This document shows positions 27,616 through 36,412 of a stretch of DNA of 64,000 nt, piece by piece. The DNA lies in the NCBI RefSeq assembly GCF_030295745.1, contig NZ_AP027291.1, positions 3,348,001 to 3,412,000 of the forward strand. Direction: 5' to 3'. Each line of letters starts with the position of its first letter. Position 1 is the first letter of the stretch. Both the position numbers and the translations under genes were made by a program. The notes beneath the pieces are model-generated. The model saw nothing but the letters and a program-made list of their open reading frames with translations. It did not search any database and was not told the origin of the DNA. Origin of the DNA: Mycolicibacterium sp. TUM20985 (GTDB taxonomy: Bacteria; Actinomycetota; Actinomycetes; Mycobacteriales; Mycobacteriaceae).

Positions 27616-27675
27616 CCCCACCCGTCGCGCCCCCCACCCCTCGCGCCCCCACCCCTCGCGCCCCCACCCCTCGCG
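27616..27675. repeat. 15-bp tandem repeat, about four copies
   Basis: CCCCCACCCCTCGCG occurs at 27631-27645, 27646-27660 and 27661-27675, preceded by one diverged copy. It is non-coding, strongly strand-biased (C-rich) and directly touches the 62-bp palindromic element at 27674. Copy number probably varies. Confidence 0.9.
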
Positions 27676-27735
27676 CGAGAGTGCGTGTCTGCGGCCGACA
27701 CGCCGTTGCCTTTCGGGAGTTCGCGCACGCTCGCG
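27674..27735 (-). repeat. 62-bp palindromic element, copy A
   Basis: Reverse-strand copy of the element at 33941-34002. Its conserved end CGCGAGCGTGCGC and inner block CGGCGTGTCG..CGCAGACACGCAC are present with two differences in the long conserved half; the 17-18 bp centre is unrelated to the other copies. It begins 6 nt past the dtd stop, so in that transcript it would fold as a long stem. Confidence 0.85.
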
Positions 27736-27741
27736 CTGTCT

Positions 27742-28173
27742 CTATAGCTCGAGAAGCACGGTCACGGGGCCGTCGTTGACGAGTTCGACGGCCATGTCAG
27801 CGCCGAACACCCCCGTCTCGACACGGGCGCCGAGGTGGCGCAACGCCTCGCCGAAGGCCGTCACCAGCGGTTCGGCGACGCTCCGTGGCGCGGCAGCGTT
27901 CCACGACGGCCGTCTGCCCTTCACCGTGTTGGCGTAGAGCGTGAACTGACTGACGACCAGCACCGGGGCACCCACGTCAGCGGCCGACCGCTCGTCGTCG
28001 AGGATCCTCAGCTGCCAGAGTTTCTCGGCCATTCGGCGGACGGTGTCCTCGTCGTCGTCGTGAGTCACGCCGACGAGCGCCAGAAGACCCTGGCCATCGG
28101 GACGGATCTCGCCGACCACCGCACCGTCCACCACCACCCGGGCCGACGTCACCCGTTGCACAAGAACCCGCAC
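27742..28173 (-). CDS. dtd: D-aminoacyl-tRNA deacylase
   Basis: A 143-residue enzyme that hydrolyses D-aminoacyl-tRNA, protecting translation from D-amino acids and glycine mischarging. The start [17 protein letters not shown], the SQFTLY motif at residues 75-80 and the Gly-cisPro motif GPVT at 135-138 (NDGPVT) are all present. GTG 28173 gives the exact family length; the frame continues upstream but the extension has no similarity. It stands between two copies of the 62-bp palindromic element. Acts in the cytoplasm as a dimer (family knowledge). Confidence 0.93.
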   Translation of the reverse strand: MRVLVQRVTSARVVVDGAVVGEIRPDGQGLLALVGVTHDDDEDTVRRMAEKLWQLRILDDERSAADVGAPVLVVSQFTLYANTVKGRRPSWNAAAPRSVAEPLVTAFGEALRHLGARVETGVFGADMAVELVNDGPVTVLLEL

Positions 28174-28203
28174 GCCCGCAGATGTTGCCACGTCCCCGGC
28201 AAC

Positions 28204-28265
28204 CGTGAGCGTGCGCTGAGTGCTAGATCGCAGCGGCGTGTTGCGTGCAGACGCGCACGCTCGCG
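28204..28265 (+). repeat. 62-bp palindromic element, copy B
   Basis: Same orientation as copy C. It matches at 12 of 13 bases in the left end and 28 of 32 in the right half, with an unrelated centre. It lies 8 nt downstream of the hisS stop and 30 bp upstream of the dtd start, so it may end the hisS transcript. Confidence 0.85.
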
Positions 28266-28273
28266 CGTGGGGG

Positions 28274-29542
28274 CTAAGCGAGGCGGGCGAGGACGTCGGC
28301 CACCACGGCATCGACGGCGACGTCGACCTGTTCCCCCGTCCCGAGGTCCTTCACACCGACGGTGCCCGCCTCGACCTCGCCGTCACCGGCAACCAGGGCG
28401 AACCGCGCGCCGGACCGATCGGCCCCACGCATGGCGCCCTTGAGCCCACGATCCCCGTAGGCGAGGTCGACCCGAATCCCGGCCGCGCGTAGTGCGCCGG
28501 CCAGCTTCGCCAACCCCAACTTGGCCGCGCCACCGAGCGGGACGCAGTAGACCTCGACGCGGGAGGTCTCCCCGGCCGTCTTGCCCTCGGCCGCCAGCGC
28601 CAACACTGTGCGGTCGACGCCGAGCCCGAACCCAATACCCGAAAGATTTTGTCCACCAAGTTGTTTCATCAGTCCGTCGTATCGGCCACCGCCGCCGATG
28701 CCCGATTGCGCGCCGAGTCCGTCGTGGACGAACTCGAAGGTGGTCTTGGTGTAGTAGTCCAACCCGCGCACCATGCGCGGGTTGATCACGTACGGCACCC
28801 CGAGCGCATCCAGGTGGGTCAACACGGTGTCGAAGTGCTGCTTGGCCGCATCCGAGAGATGGTCCAGCATCAGCGGTGCGGCGGCCGTCATCTCGCGCAC
28901 GTGCGGGCGCTTGTCGTCGAGCACGCGCAGCGGGTTGATCTCCGCGCGACGGCGGGTGTCCTCGTCGAGGTCCAGACCGAAGAGGAACTCCTGCAACAAC
29001 TCCCGATACTGCGGGCGGCAGGTGTCGTCACCGAGTGAGGTGATCTCCAAGCGGAAGCCGGTCAAGCCCAGCGAGCGGAAACCCGCGTCGGCAATGGCGA
29101 TCACCTCGGCGTCCAACGCGGGATCGTCCACCCCGATCGCCTCGACGCCGACCTGCTGCAGCTGACGGTACCGGCCGGCCTGCGGACGCTCGTAGCGGAA
29201 GAACGGACCCGAGTAGCGCAGCTTTACCGGCAGCTGCCCGCGGTCCAGACCGTGTTCGATGACCGCCCGCATGACGCCGGCGGTGCCCTCCGGCCGCAGC
29301 GTCACCGACCGGTCGCCGCGATCGGCGAAGGTGTACATCTCCTTGCTGACGACGTCGGTCGACTCGCCGACGCCGCGCGCGAACAACGCCGTGTCCTCGA
29401 AGATCGGCAGTTCGACATGGCCATAGCCGGCGCGGGAGGCCGCATCCAGCAGCCCCTCGCGGACCGCGACGAACTGCGCGGACTCCGGCGGCAGATAATC
29501 CGGGACGCCCTTGGGCGCCTGAAAGTCACTCACACGCTGCAC
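28274..29542 (-). CDS. hisS: Histidyl-tRNA synthetase
   Basis: A 422-residue class II synthetase that charges tRNA-His. It starts with [13 protein letters not shown]; motif 2 is in [28 protein letters not shown]; the histidine-binding HisA motif 2 region is [15 protein letters not shown]; motif 3 is [16 protein letters not shown]. The C-terminal anticodon-binding domain covers about residues 325-422. GTG 29542 gives the same N-terminal length as the tuberculosis protein, though GTG 29533 is also possible. The 7-bp gap from the upstream hydrolase gene suggests cotranscription. Confidence 0.96.
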   Translation of the reverse strand: MQRVSDFQAPKGVPDYLPPESAQFVAVREGLLDAASRAGYGHVELPIFEDTALFARGVGESTDVVSKEMYTFADRGDRSVTLRPEGTAGVMRAVIEHGLDRGQLPVKLRYSGPFFRYERPQAGRYRQLQQVGVEAIGVDDPALDAEVIAIADAGFRSLGLTGFRLEITSLGDDTCRPQYRELLQEFLFGLDLDEDTRRRAEINPLRVLDDKRPHVREMTAAAPLMLDHLSDAAKQHFDTVLTHLDALGVPYVINPRMVRGLDYYTKTTFEFVHDGLGAQSGIGGGGRYDGLMKQLGGQNLSGIGFGLGVDRTVLALAAEGKTAGETSRVEVYCVPLGGAAKLGLAKLAGALRAAGIRVDLAYGDRGLKGAMRGADRSGARFALVAGDGEVEAGTVGVKDLGTGEQVDVAVDAVVADVLARLA

Positions 29543-29549
29543 ATTTCAA

Positions 29550-30209
29550 TCACAGTCCTTCGAGAAACGGGTTGGTGCGACGCTCCGCACCGATCGTGGA
29601 CTTCGGGCCATGACCAGGTAGTACCACGGTGGCGTCGTCGAGCACCAACAGCTTCGAGACGATCGAGGTGAGGAGGTCGCGCCCGCTTCCGCCCCACAGG
29701 TCGGTGCGGCCGATGGACTGCTTGAACAAGGTGTCGCCGGTGAACGCCAGCTCCGACGGACCCTGCGTCACCCGGAACACCACCGACCCCCGGGTATGCC
29801 CTGGCGTGTGGTCGACGGTCACGGTCATGCCGCCCAACTCGATCTTGTCGCCGTCCCGGTCCAACTCGACCACCTGGCGGGGTTCGCGAAACATCGTGGA
29901 CAACGCGAGCTGCGCTAGCCGCGGCCCGTAATTCTTGATCGGATCGGTGAGCATCACCCGGTCCTCGGGGTGGATGAACGCCGGGCACCCGTAGGTGTCG
30001 GCGACCTTCTGCGCCGACCAGACGTGGTCGATGTGGCCGTGGGTCAGGAGGACGGCGGCCGGAGTGAGCCGGTTCTCGTCGAGGATCCGGCGCAGCTGCG
30101 CCATCGCGCGCTGGCCCGGATCGACGACGATGGCGTCGGCGCCCTGCCCGGGAGCCAACACGTAGCAGTTGCACTGCAACATGCCGGCCGGAAACCCCGT
30201 GATGATCAC
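29550..30209 (-). CDS. MBL-fold hydrolase (glyoxalase II-like, Rv2581c family)
   Basis: A 219-residue metallo-beta-lactamase fold protein. The dinuclear zinc motif THGHIDH is at residues 56-62, with HTPGHTRGS, FTGDTLF and LPGHG supplying the remaining ligands. It is orthologous by context to Rv2581c, annotated as a probable glyoxalase II, which would hydrolyse a thioester such as S-lactoyl adducts; in mycobacteria the thiol would be mycothiol or other (inference). GTG 30209 is used because it gives MIITGFPAG, the family start; upstream codons in frame are likely untranslated. Upstream of hisS in a probable operon. Confidence 0.88.
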   Translation of the reverse strand: MIITGFPAGMLQCNCYVLAPGQGADAIVVDPGQRAMAQLRRILDENRLTPAAVLLTHGHIDHVWSAQKVADTYGCPAFIHPEDRVMLTDPIKNYGPRLAQLALSTMFREPRQVVELDRDGDKIELGGMTVTVDHTPGHTRGSVVFRVTQGPSELAFTGDTLFKQSIGRTDLWGGSGRDLLTSIVSKLLVLDDATVVLPGHGPKSTIGAERRTNPFLEGL

Positions 30210-30312
30210 GTCGACCAGTTTCCCATCCACGCCGCGCGTGGGTCGCGGCACCTCATCTCAGCCATTACTGGCACACTCGGTGCCGATCGACGAAAACGAG
30301 GAGGACCACGCG

Positions 30313-31218
30313 GTGCCGACCAACGAACAACGGCGAGAGACAGCCAAGCGCAAACTGGAACGCCAGCTCGAACGCCGGGCCGCTCAGGAGCGCAGACGTC
30401 GTCTCTTCACCATCATCGGTTCCGTGGCGGGTGTGCTGCTGGTCATCGGGGCCGTCGTCGCCACCGTGATCCTCACTAGCAAGAGTCCGGACAACAACGC
30501 GTCCGCCGACACCGACACCCCCACCTCGACGACCGACGCGGCCCCGACCCCTCCACCGCCAGGCGGCGCCGGCCTGCCACCCTTCGTCGCCCCCGCCGGC
30601 CTCGGTGCCGACTGCCAGTACCCGGCCGCCCCGGGTGAACCCGCCAGCAAGAAGAACAACCCACCCCGCACGGGCAAGGTGCCGACCGATCCCGCCCAGA
30701 TCAGCGCCAGCATGACCACGTCACAGGGCAACATCGGGCTGCAGCTCGACAACGCCAAGGCGCCGTGCACGGTCAACAGCTTCGCCAGCCTGGCACAGCA
30801 GGGCTACTTCAACGACACCCCCTGCCACCGCCTGACGACGTCGCCGGGCCTGTCGGTGCTGCAGTGCGGCGACCCGACCGGCCAGGGCACCGGCGGACCG
30901 GGCTACGGCTTCGTCAACGAGTACCCGAGCAACCAGTACCAGCCCGACGACCCAGCACTCCAGTCGCCCGTGGTGTACCCGCGCGGCACGCTGGCGATGG
31001 CGAACACCGGCGCGCCCGGCTCCAACGGCAGCCAGTTCTTCCTGGTGTTCAAGGATTCGCAGCTGCCACCGAACTACACCGCGTTCGGCACGATCGATGC
31101 GACGGGTCTGGCGACCCTGGACAAGATCGCAGCGGGCGGGGTCGTTCCCGGTGACCGCGGACCGGACGACGGAGCCCCCAAGACGCCCGTCCAGATCAAG
31201 TCGCTCCAGCTGGACTGA
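30313..31218 (+). CDS. ppiB: Membrane-anchored cyclophilin-type peptidyl-prolyl isomerase
   Basis: A 301-residue protein, the Rv2582 (PpiB) counterpart. A highly basic, Arg/Lys/Glu-rich cytoplasmic segment (residues 1-30, probably coiled) leads to one membrane helix (about 32-55), a Thr/Pro linker, and an extracytoplasmic cyclophilin domain from about residue 120. The active-site Arg is in PCHRLTT, followed by CGDPTGQGTGGPGY and SNGSQFFLVF; the usual Trp is absent (LPPNYTAFG). Four Cys are conserved in the tandem paralogue, so disulfides are likely. GAGGAGG precedes GTG 30313. It probably helps fold exported proteins. Confidence 0.9.
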   Translation: MPTNEQRRETAKRKLERQLERRAAQERRRRLFTIIGSVAGVLLVIGAVVATVILTSKSPDNNASADTDTPTSTTDAAPTPPPPGGAGLPPFVAPAGLGADCQYPAAPGEPASKKNNPPRTGKVPTDPAQISASMTTSQGNIGLQLDNAKAPCTVNSFASLAQQGYFNDTPCHRLTTSPGLSVLQCGDPTGQGTGGPGYGFVNEYPSNQYQPDDPALQSPVVYPRGTLAMANTGAPGSNGSQFFLVFKDSQLPPNYTAFGTIDATGLATLDKIAAGGVVPGDRGPDDGAPKTPVQIKSLQLD

Positions 31219-31239
31219 CGTCGGACCGGCGCGCACTCC

Positions 31240-32283
31240 GTGACCATTCCGCCTCCGCCCTACGGGGAGTATCCGGATCCGCCCACCGATCCCGGGGTCG
31301 GACCGCCGGGCTACTACGGCTATCCGGGCTACCCGCCGTACCCGCCGCCCCCGCCCGCGCGCACCAATGGTCTGGCAGTCGCGTCGCTGGTGTGTGCGTT
31401 CCTGTTCTTCCCGCTCGGCATCGTGTTTGGCCACGTGTCGCTGTCGCAGATCAAGCGAACCCGCGAGGGTGGTCACGGACTGGCCGTCGCCGGTCTGGTG
31501 ATCAGCTACGTGGCCGCCGTGCTGACGGTCATCGCCGTGGTCGCCACCGTCGTCTTCGCCGCGGCCATCGTCCGCATCGCCGAGGACTTGCCGGGGCGCT
31601 ATCCCACGACGGGCACACCCGGCGCCCCGGGCTCGCCGCTGCCCGCGCCGCCGCTGCCACCGTTCAAACCGTCGGCCACACTGGGCGCCAACTGCCAGTA
31701 TCCCGCCACGACCGAGAAGGCCAGCAAACCCGTCAACCCGCCCCGCACGGGCCGCGTCCCGACCACGCCGGCGATCGTCGACGCCACGGTCGTCACCAAC
31801 GAGGGCGCGATCGGCCTGCGCCTCGACAACGGCCAGTCACCCTGCACGGTCAACAACTTCGTCAGCCTGGCCCAGCAGGGGTTCTTCGACGACACCCCAT
31901 GCCACCGGTTGACCACGTCCACGACGCTCGGGGTGCTGCAATGCGGCGACCCCACGGGTGAGGGCACCGGCGGACCCGGTTACCGATTCCCCAACGAGTA
32001 TCCGACCAACCAGTACCGCCTCGCCGACCCGGCACTCCAGACGCCGGTGACCTATCCCAGGGGCACGCTGGCGATGGCGAACGTGGGCCAAGGAACGAAT
32101 GGAAGCCAGTTCTTCGTGGTCTACGCCGATTCGCAGCTGCCGCCGACGTACGCGGTCTTCGGCACCGTCGACGAGACGGGCCTGGCGGTCGTCGACCGGA
32201 TCGCCGCCGGCGGGGTCGAGGACGGCAGCGAGGACGGGCAGCCGGCGTCCCCCATCACGATCACGTCGGTCCGGCTCGACTAG
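31240..32283 (+). CDS. Second cyclophilin-type isomerase with an N-terminal DUF4190 membrane domain
   Basis: A 347-residue tandem paralogue of the preceding isomerase, 21 bp downstream. Residues 1-40 are Pro/Tyr/Gly-rich, residues 41-112 form a two-helix DUF4190-type domain (NGLAVASLVCAFLFFPLGIVFGHVSLSQI and GLAVAGLVISYVAAVLTVIAVVATVVF), and the cyclophilin domain follows from about 155. It shares NCQYPAT, PPRTGRVPT, PCTVNNF, PCHRLTT, CGDPTGEGTGGPGYRF and NGSQFFVVY with its neighbour. Thus the catalytic part is duplicated while the anchor differs. Its 3' end overlaps the ArsR gene by four bases. Confidence 0.88.
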   Translation: MTIPPPPYGEYPDPPTDPGVGPPGYYGYPGYPPYPPPPPARTNGLAVASLVCAFLFFPLGIVFGHVSLSQIKRTREGGHGLAVAGLVISYVAAVLTVIAVVATVVFAAAIVRIAEDLPGRYPTTGTPGAPGSPLPAPPLPPFKPSATLGANCQYPATTEKASKPVNPPRTGRVPTTPAIVDATVVTNEGAIGLRLDNGQSPCTVNNFVSLAQQGFFDDTPCHRLTTSTTLGVLQCGDPTGEGTGGPGYRFPNEYPTNQYRLADPALQTPVTYPRGTLAMANVGQGTNGSQFFVVYADSQLPPTYAVFGTVDETGLAVVDRIAAGGVEDGSEDGQPASPITITSVRLD

Positions 32284-32663
32284 GAGCCCACGCGCGCCGT
32301 CGCCTCCCGGTTCGCACTGTCGACGATCGAATCCAAGAGCCCCGGTACGGCGGCGTCGACCTCGTCGGCCCGCAACCGCTGGTGGGTCTGCCCGTCGATC
32401 ACCAGGCGCTCGGTAATGCCGGCTTCTCGCAGGGTCTTGAAGTGGTGTGTGGCCGTGGACTTGTTGATCCCGTCGTACAGCTGGGCGCACGCCATGGGTA
32501 CACCGGTATTGCGAAGCCGCCGAACCATTTCCAGGCGGACGGGGTCGGCCAAGGCGACCAGCAGCTGCTGTACGCCGGCGACCGGGCCCGTCGGGAACGT
32601 ACCCTCGTCGGATCCCGGCGTCATCGCGGTCGTGTTCTGCGTCACGACCGGTTTGATGCTCAT
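32280..32663 (-). CDS. ArsR-family winged-helix regulator
   Basis: A 127-residue regulator. The winged helix runs through LLVALADPVRLEMVRRLRNTGVPMACAQLYDGINKSTATHHFKTLREAGITERLVIDGQ. No metal-binding ELCVCD-type motif is seen, so it belongs to the non-metal branch of the family. It is divergent from an MFS transporter gene with a 20-bp dyad between them, so it probably represses the transporter and itself. The signal is unknown. ATG 32663 is taken as the start. Confidence 0.87.
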   Translation of the reverse strand: MSIKPVVTQNTTAMTPGSDEGTFPTGPVAGVQQLLVALADPVRLEMVRRLRNTGVPMACAQLYDGINKSTATHHFKTLREAGITERLVIDGQTHQRLRADEVDAAVPGLLDSIVDSANREATARVGS

Positions 32664-32687
32664 CTAACCGAGCGTACTCTCGGACGA

Positions 32688-32707
32688 GGTTCGACGACGG
32701 TCGAACC
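32688..32707. promoter_or_regulatory. Candidate ArsR operator between regulator and MFS genes
   Basis: Eight-bp perfect arms GGTTCGAC (32688-32695) and GTCGAACC (32700-32707) flank GACG. It is central in the 63-bp divergent gap, 19 bp before the MFS start, a fitting place for the adjacent ArsR protein. It is not an SOS box: the half-site order is reversed. Confidence 0.6.
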
Positions 32708-32726
32708 GGACAGTGCGAGGAGGGTC

Positions 32727-33932
32727 GTGACAGCGATCGCAGCCGACCGGCTGATCGGCGAAACCCAGCGCGGGGCCTACACGCTGTTGCTGGTTCTGAG
32801 CGGAGTTGCACTGGGCGTATCGGGCCTCCCCGCACCGCTCTACGGAATGTACGAGGAGCAGTGGAACCTGTCCCCGCTGGCCACGACGGTGGTCTTCGCC
32901 GTCTACGCCGTGGCGGCCCTCGGCGCGGTGCTGGTGTCCGGCAAGATCTCCGACGTCGTCGGACGCAAACCGGTTCTGCTCGGCGCGCTGGTGGCGATGA
33001 TCGTCGGACTCGGCGTGTTCCTGATCGCCGACAGCATGGCGATGCTGGTGGTTGCCCGCATGATTCACGGCGCCGCCGTCGGTTCGATCGTCGTGGCGGG
33101 CGCTGCGGCGCTTCTCGACCTGCGTCCCCACCACGGCGTGCGGTCGGGCCAGCTCAGCGGCGTGAGCTTCAACATCGGGATGACCGTCGCGATCATCGGC
33201 TCGGCGTTGCTGGCGCAGTACGCGCCGCACCCGATGCGCACGCCGTATGCGATCGTCGCCGTCATCTGCGTCCTCCTCGGCATCGGCCTGGTCGCCCTTC
33301 GCGAGCCACACGTGTCGCGCACCCGCGGACCGATCCGCATCGCCAAGCCTGCCGTTCCCGCCGCGATCCGCGGTGACTTCTGGTTCGCCGCGCTCGGCGT
33401 GACCGCGTCGTGGTCGGTGCTCGGCGTGCTGCTGTCGCTCTACCCGTCGCTGGCCGCCCAGCAGACGCACGTCCACAACCTGGTGTTCGGCGGCGCCGTC
33501 GTGGGGACGACGGCGTTCTCGGCCGCGATGGCCCAACTGTTCTCGACGCGGGTGCCTGCGCGGCGCTCGGCCATCGTCGGCGATGTCGGCATGGCACTGG
33601 CCCTGGTGCTCACGGTGCCGGTATTGGCAACGCACAGTTGGCCTTTGGTGCTCGTCGCCGCCGCGGTACTCGGCGCGGCGTTCGGCTTGGGATTCGGCGG
33701 GTCACTGCGCCACCTGTCACACGTCGTCCCCTCGGACCGGCGTGGTGAGACGATGTCGGCCTTCTACCTGATCGCGTACACCGCCATGGCCGTGCCCACC
33801 ATCATCGCCGGCTGGGCCGCCACGCGCTGGCCGCTGGGGTCGGTCTTCCCGTGGTTCGCCTACGCGGTGGCGGTCGCCTGCTTGATCGCGGCCGGCGTCG
33901 GCGCGATCACCACCCGCGCCAAATCCGCCTGA
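32727..33932 (+). CDS. MFS transporter
   Basis: A 401-residue major facilitator superfamily protein with about twelve membrane segments. The A-like loop motif between helices 2 and 3 reads GKISDVVGRKPVLLGAL, and the gap between the two six-helix halves is the cytoplasmic LREPHVSRTRGPIRIAKPAVP. GAGGAGGG precedes GTG 32727; the in-frame stretch upstream has no membrane character and is not used. Controlled probably by the divergent ArsR protein. A drug or metabolite exporter is likely, but substrates are not inferable. Confidence 0.87.
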   Translation: MTAIAADRLIGETQRGAYTLLLVLSGVALGVSGLPAPLYGMYEEQWNLSPLATTVVFAVYAVAALGAVLVSGKISDVVGRKPVLLGALVAMIVGLGVFLIADSMAMLVVARMIHGAAVGSIVVAGAAALLDLRPHHGVRSGQLSGVSFNIGMTVAIIGSALLAQYAPHPMRTPYAIVAVICVLLGIGLVALREPHVSRTRGPIRIAKPAVPAAIRGDFWFAALGVTASWSVLGVLLSLYPSLAAQQTHVHNLVFGGAVVGTTAFSAAMAQLFSTRVPARRSAIVGDVGMALALVLTVPVLATHSWPLVLVAAAVLGAAFGLGFGGSLRHLSHVVPSDRRGETMSAFYLIAYTAMAVPTIIAGWAATRWPLGSVFPWFAYAVAVACLIAAGVGAITTRAKSA

Positions 33933-33940
33933 TCCCCCGC

Positions 33941-34002
33941 CGCGAGCGTGCGCAGAATGCGAATTCTGCGCGGCGTGTCGCCCGCAGACACGCACGCTCG
34001 CG
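33941..34002 (+). repeat. 62-bp palindromic element, copy C (most symmetric)
   Basis: The outer 12-bp arms CGCGAGCGTGCG and CGCACGCTCGCG are perfect inverted repeats; an inner stem GCGTGTC/GACACGC and a central self-complementary AGAATGCGAATTCT add further pairing. It fills the gap between the convergent MFS and rel genes, 8 bp from one stop and 14 bp from the other, and may terminate both. Confidence 0.88.
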
Positions 34003-34016
34003 CAGGGGCACGGGGA

Positions 34017-36362
34017 CTACGCCGCGGACGTCACCCGGTAGACGTCGTACACGCCTTCGACATTGCGCACGACGTTGAGCACATGGCCCAGATGCTTGGG
34101 GTCACCCATCTCGAAGGTGAACCGGCTGATCGCCACGCGATCGTTGGACGTCGCCACCGATGCGGACAGGATGTTGACCTTCTCGTCGGCCAGCACGCGC
34201 GTGACGTCGGACAGCAGTCGGTGCCGATCGAGCGCCTCGACCTGAATGGCGACGAGGAAGACCGACGACGGGGACGGCGCCCACTTGACGTCGATGATGC
34301 GCTCCGACTGCTCTTGCAGCGACGTCGCATTGGTGCAGTCGGTGCGGTGCACGCTGACCCCACCGCCACGCGTGACGAAGCCCATGATGTTGTCCCCGGG
34401 CACCGGCGTGCAGCACTTGGCCAGTTTGGTCAGCACACCCGGCGCACCGGGTACCGCGACCCCGACGTCGTCACTGGTGCGCTGGCGCACCGGCATGGTC
34501 GCGGGTGTCGACCGCTCGGCGATCTCGTTCTCGGCCTCGTCGTCCCCGCCGAGCTGGGCGACCAACCGTTGCACGACGTGACGCGCCGAGACGTGACCCT
34601 CACCGATCGCGGTGTACAGCGACGACACGTCGACGTAGCGCAGCTCGCGCGCCAACGCGGCCATCGACTCGCCATTCATCACGCGCTGCAACGGAAGTCC
34701 GCCACGGCGGACCTCGCGGGCGATCGAGTCCTTACCCGACTCGAGGGCTTCCTCGCGTCGTTCCTTGGCGAACCACTGCCGGATCTTGGCCTTGGCCCGC
34801 GGCGACACCACGAAGGTCTGCCAGTCCCGTGACGGCCCGGCATTCAACGCCTTCGAGGTGAAGACCTCGACCACTTCGCCGTTCTCGAGTTTGCGTTCCA
34901 GCGCCACCAGTCGGCCGTTGACGCGAGCCCCGATGCAACGGTGGCCGACCTCGGTGTGCACGGCATAGGCGAAGTCCACCGGGCACGAACCCGTCGGCAG
35001 CGTGATGACGTCACCCTTGGGCGTGAAGACGAAGATCTCCTGCACGGCGAGGTCGTAGCGCAGCGACTCGAGGAACTCGCCGGGGTCCGCCGCTTCCCGC
35101 TGCCAGTCGAGGAGCTGCCGCATCCACGCCATGTCGTCGATCTCGGCGGCGGCGTTGTTTGCCGGAACACCGTTGCGGCCCTTGGCTTCCTTGTACCGCC
35201 AGTGCGCAGCGATGCCGTACTCGGCGGTGCGGTGCATGTCGCTGGTGCGGATCTGCACTTCCAGCGGCTTGCCCTCCGGACCGACGACGGTCGTGTGCAG
35301 TGACTGGTAAACCCCGTATCGCGGCTGGGCGATGTAGTCCTTGAACCGGCCCGCCATCGGCTGCCACAGCGAGTGCACCGCGCCGACGGCGGCGTAGCAG
35401 TCCCTGATCTCGTCGCACAGGATGCGCACGCCGACCAGGTCGTGGATCTCGTCGAAGTCGCGGCCCTTGACGATCATCTTCTGGTAGATCGACCAGTAGT
35501 GCTTGGGCCTACCCTCGACGGTCGCATTGATCTTCGACGACGTGACGGTGTTGGCGATCTCGGTGCGCACCTTGGCCAGGTAGGTGTCCCGCGACGGCGC
35601 GCGGTCGGCCACCAGCCGGACGATCTCCTCGTACTTCTTCGGATGGAGGATGGCGAACGACAAGTCTTCCAGCTCCCACTTGACCGTCGCCATGCCCAGC
35701 CGATGGGCAAGGGGGGCAATGACTTCCAGCGTCTCGCGGGCCTTGCGCGCCTGCTTCTCCGGGGGCAGGAAGCGCATCGTGCGCATGTTGTGCAACCGGT
35801 CGGCGACCTTGATGACCAGCACCCGGGGATCGCGCGCCATCGCGATGATCATCTTGCGGATCGTCTCGCCCTCGGCGGCGTTGCCCAGCACGACCTTGTC
35901 GAGCTTGGTGACACCGTCCACCAGGTGGCCGACCTCGACGCCGAAGTCCGCGGTGAGCGCCTCCAACGTGTAGCCGGTGTCCTCCACCGTGTCGTGCAGG
36001 AGCGCGGCGACGAGCGTCGTGGTGTCCATGCCGAGCTCGGCGAGGATGTTGGCCACCGCCAGCGGATGGGTGATGTAAGGGTCACCGGACCGGCGCAGCT
36101 GGTCGGCGTGGCGCAGCTCGGCCACCTCGTAGGCACGCTGCAGGATGGCGAGGTCGGCCTTCGGATAGACCTCCCGGTGGACCGCCACCAACGGTTCGAG
36201 GACGGGGTTCACCGCACTGCGCTGAGACGTCATCCGCCGCGCGAGCCGGGCCCGCACCCGCCTGGATGCGCTGGACGGGGTCTTGGTGTTCTCAGGAGCC
36301 ACCGCGTCGGGGGTGATCACCGGCATCGGCTGCGTCTGCGTCAACGCCTGATCATCCGCCAC
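34017..36362 (-). CDS. rel: Bifunctional (p)ppGpp synthetase/hydrolase Rel
   Basis: A 781-residue stringent-response enzyme that makes and breaks (p)ppGpp. The HD hydrolase domain contains HDTVEDT (His123-Asp124), the synthetase domain contains [22 protein letters not shown] and [12 protein letters not shown], and the C-terminal half has TGS ([27 protein letters not shown]) and ACT domains that respond to ribosome state. Length is close to the tuberculosis enzyme (790). Both catalytic centres look intact. The gene lies downstream of apt with a 50-bp gap and is followed by the palindromic element copy C. Confidence 0.96.
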   Translation of the reverse strand: MADDQALTQTQPMPVITPDAVAPENTKTPSSASRRVRARLARRMTSQRSAVNPVLEPLVAVHREVYPKADLAILQRAYEVAELRHADQLRRSGDPYITHPLAVANILAELGMDTTTLVAALLHDTVEDTGYTLEALTADFGVEVGHLVDGVTKLDKVVLGNAAEGETIRKMIIAMARDPRVLVIKVADRLHNMRTMRFLPPEKQARKARETLEVIAPLAHRLGMATVKWELEDLSFAILHPKKYEEIVRLVADRAPSRDTYLAKVRTEIANTVTSSKINATVEGRPKHYWSIYQKMIVKGRDFDEIHDLVGVRILCDEIRDCYAAVGAVHSLWQPMAGRFKDYIAQPRYGVYQSLHTTVVGPEGKPLEVQIRTSDMHRTAEYGIAAHWRYKEAKGRNGVPANNAAAEIDDMAWMRQLLDWQREAADPGEFLESLRYDLAVQEIFVFTPKGDVITLPTGSCPVDFAYAVHTEVGHRCIGARVNGRLVALERKLENGEVVEVFTSKALNAGPSRDWQTFVVSPRAKAKIRQWFAKERREEALESGKDSIAREVRRGGLPLQRVMNGESMAALARELRYVDVSSLYTAIGEGHVSARHVVQRLVAQLGGDDEAENEIAERSTPATMPVRQRTSDDVGVAVPGAPGVLTKLAKCCTPVPGDNIMGFVTRGGGVSVHRTDCTNATSLQEQSERIIDVKWAPSPSSVFLVAIQVEALDRHRLLSDVTRVLADEKVNILSASVATSNDRVAISRFTFEMGDPKHLGHVLNVVRNVEGVYDVYRVTSAA

Positions 36363-36412
36363 CCGTGCTCACCTCCTGACCCGCCTGCGCACACTCAGGT
36401 TGAGGATATCCC

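Noticed and set aside
32688-32707. SOS box before the MFS gene
   Set aside because: The half-sites are in the reverse order (GTTCG..CGAAC outward), not CGAAC-N4-GTTCG.
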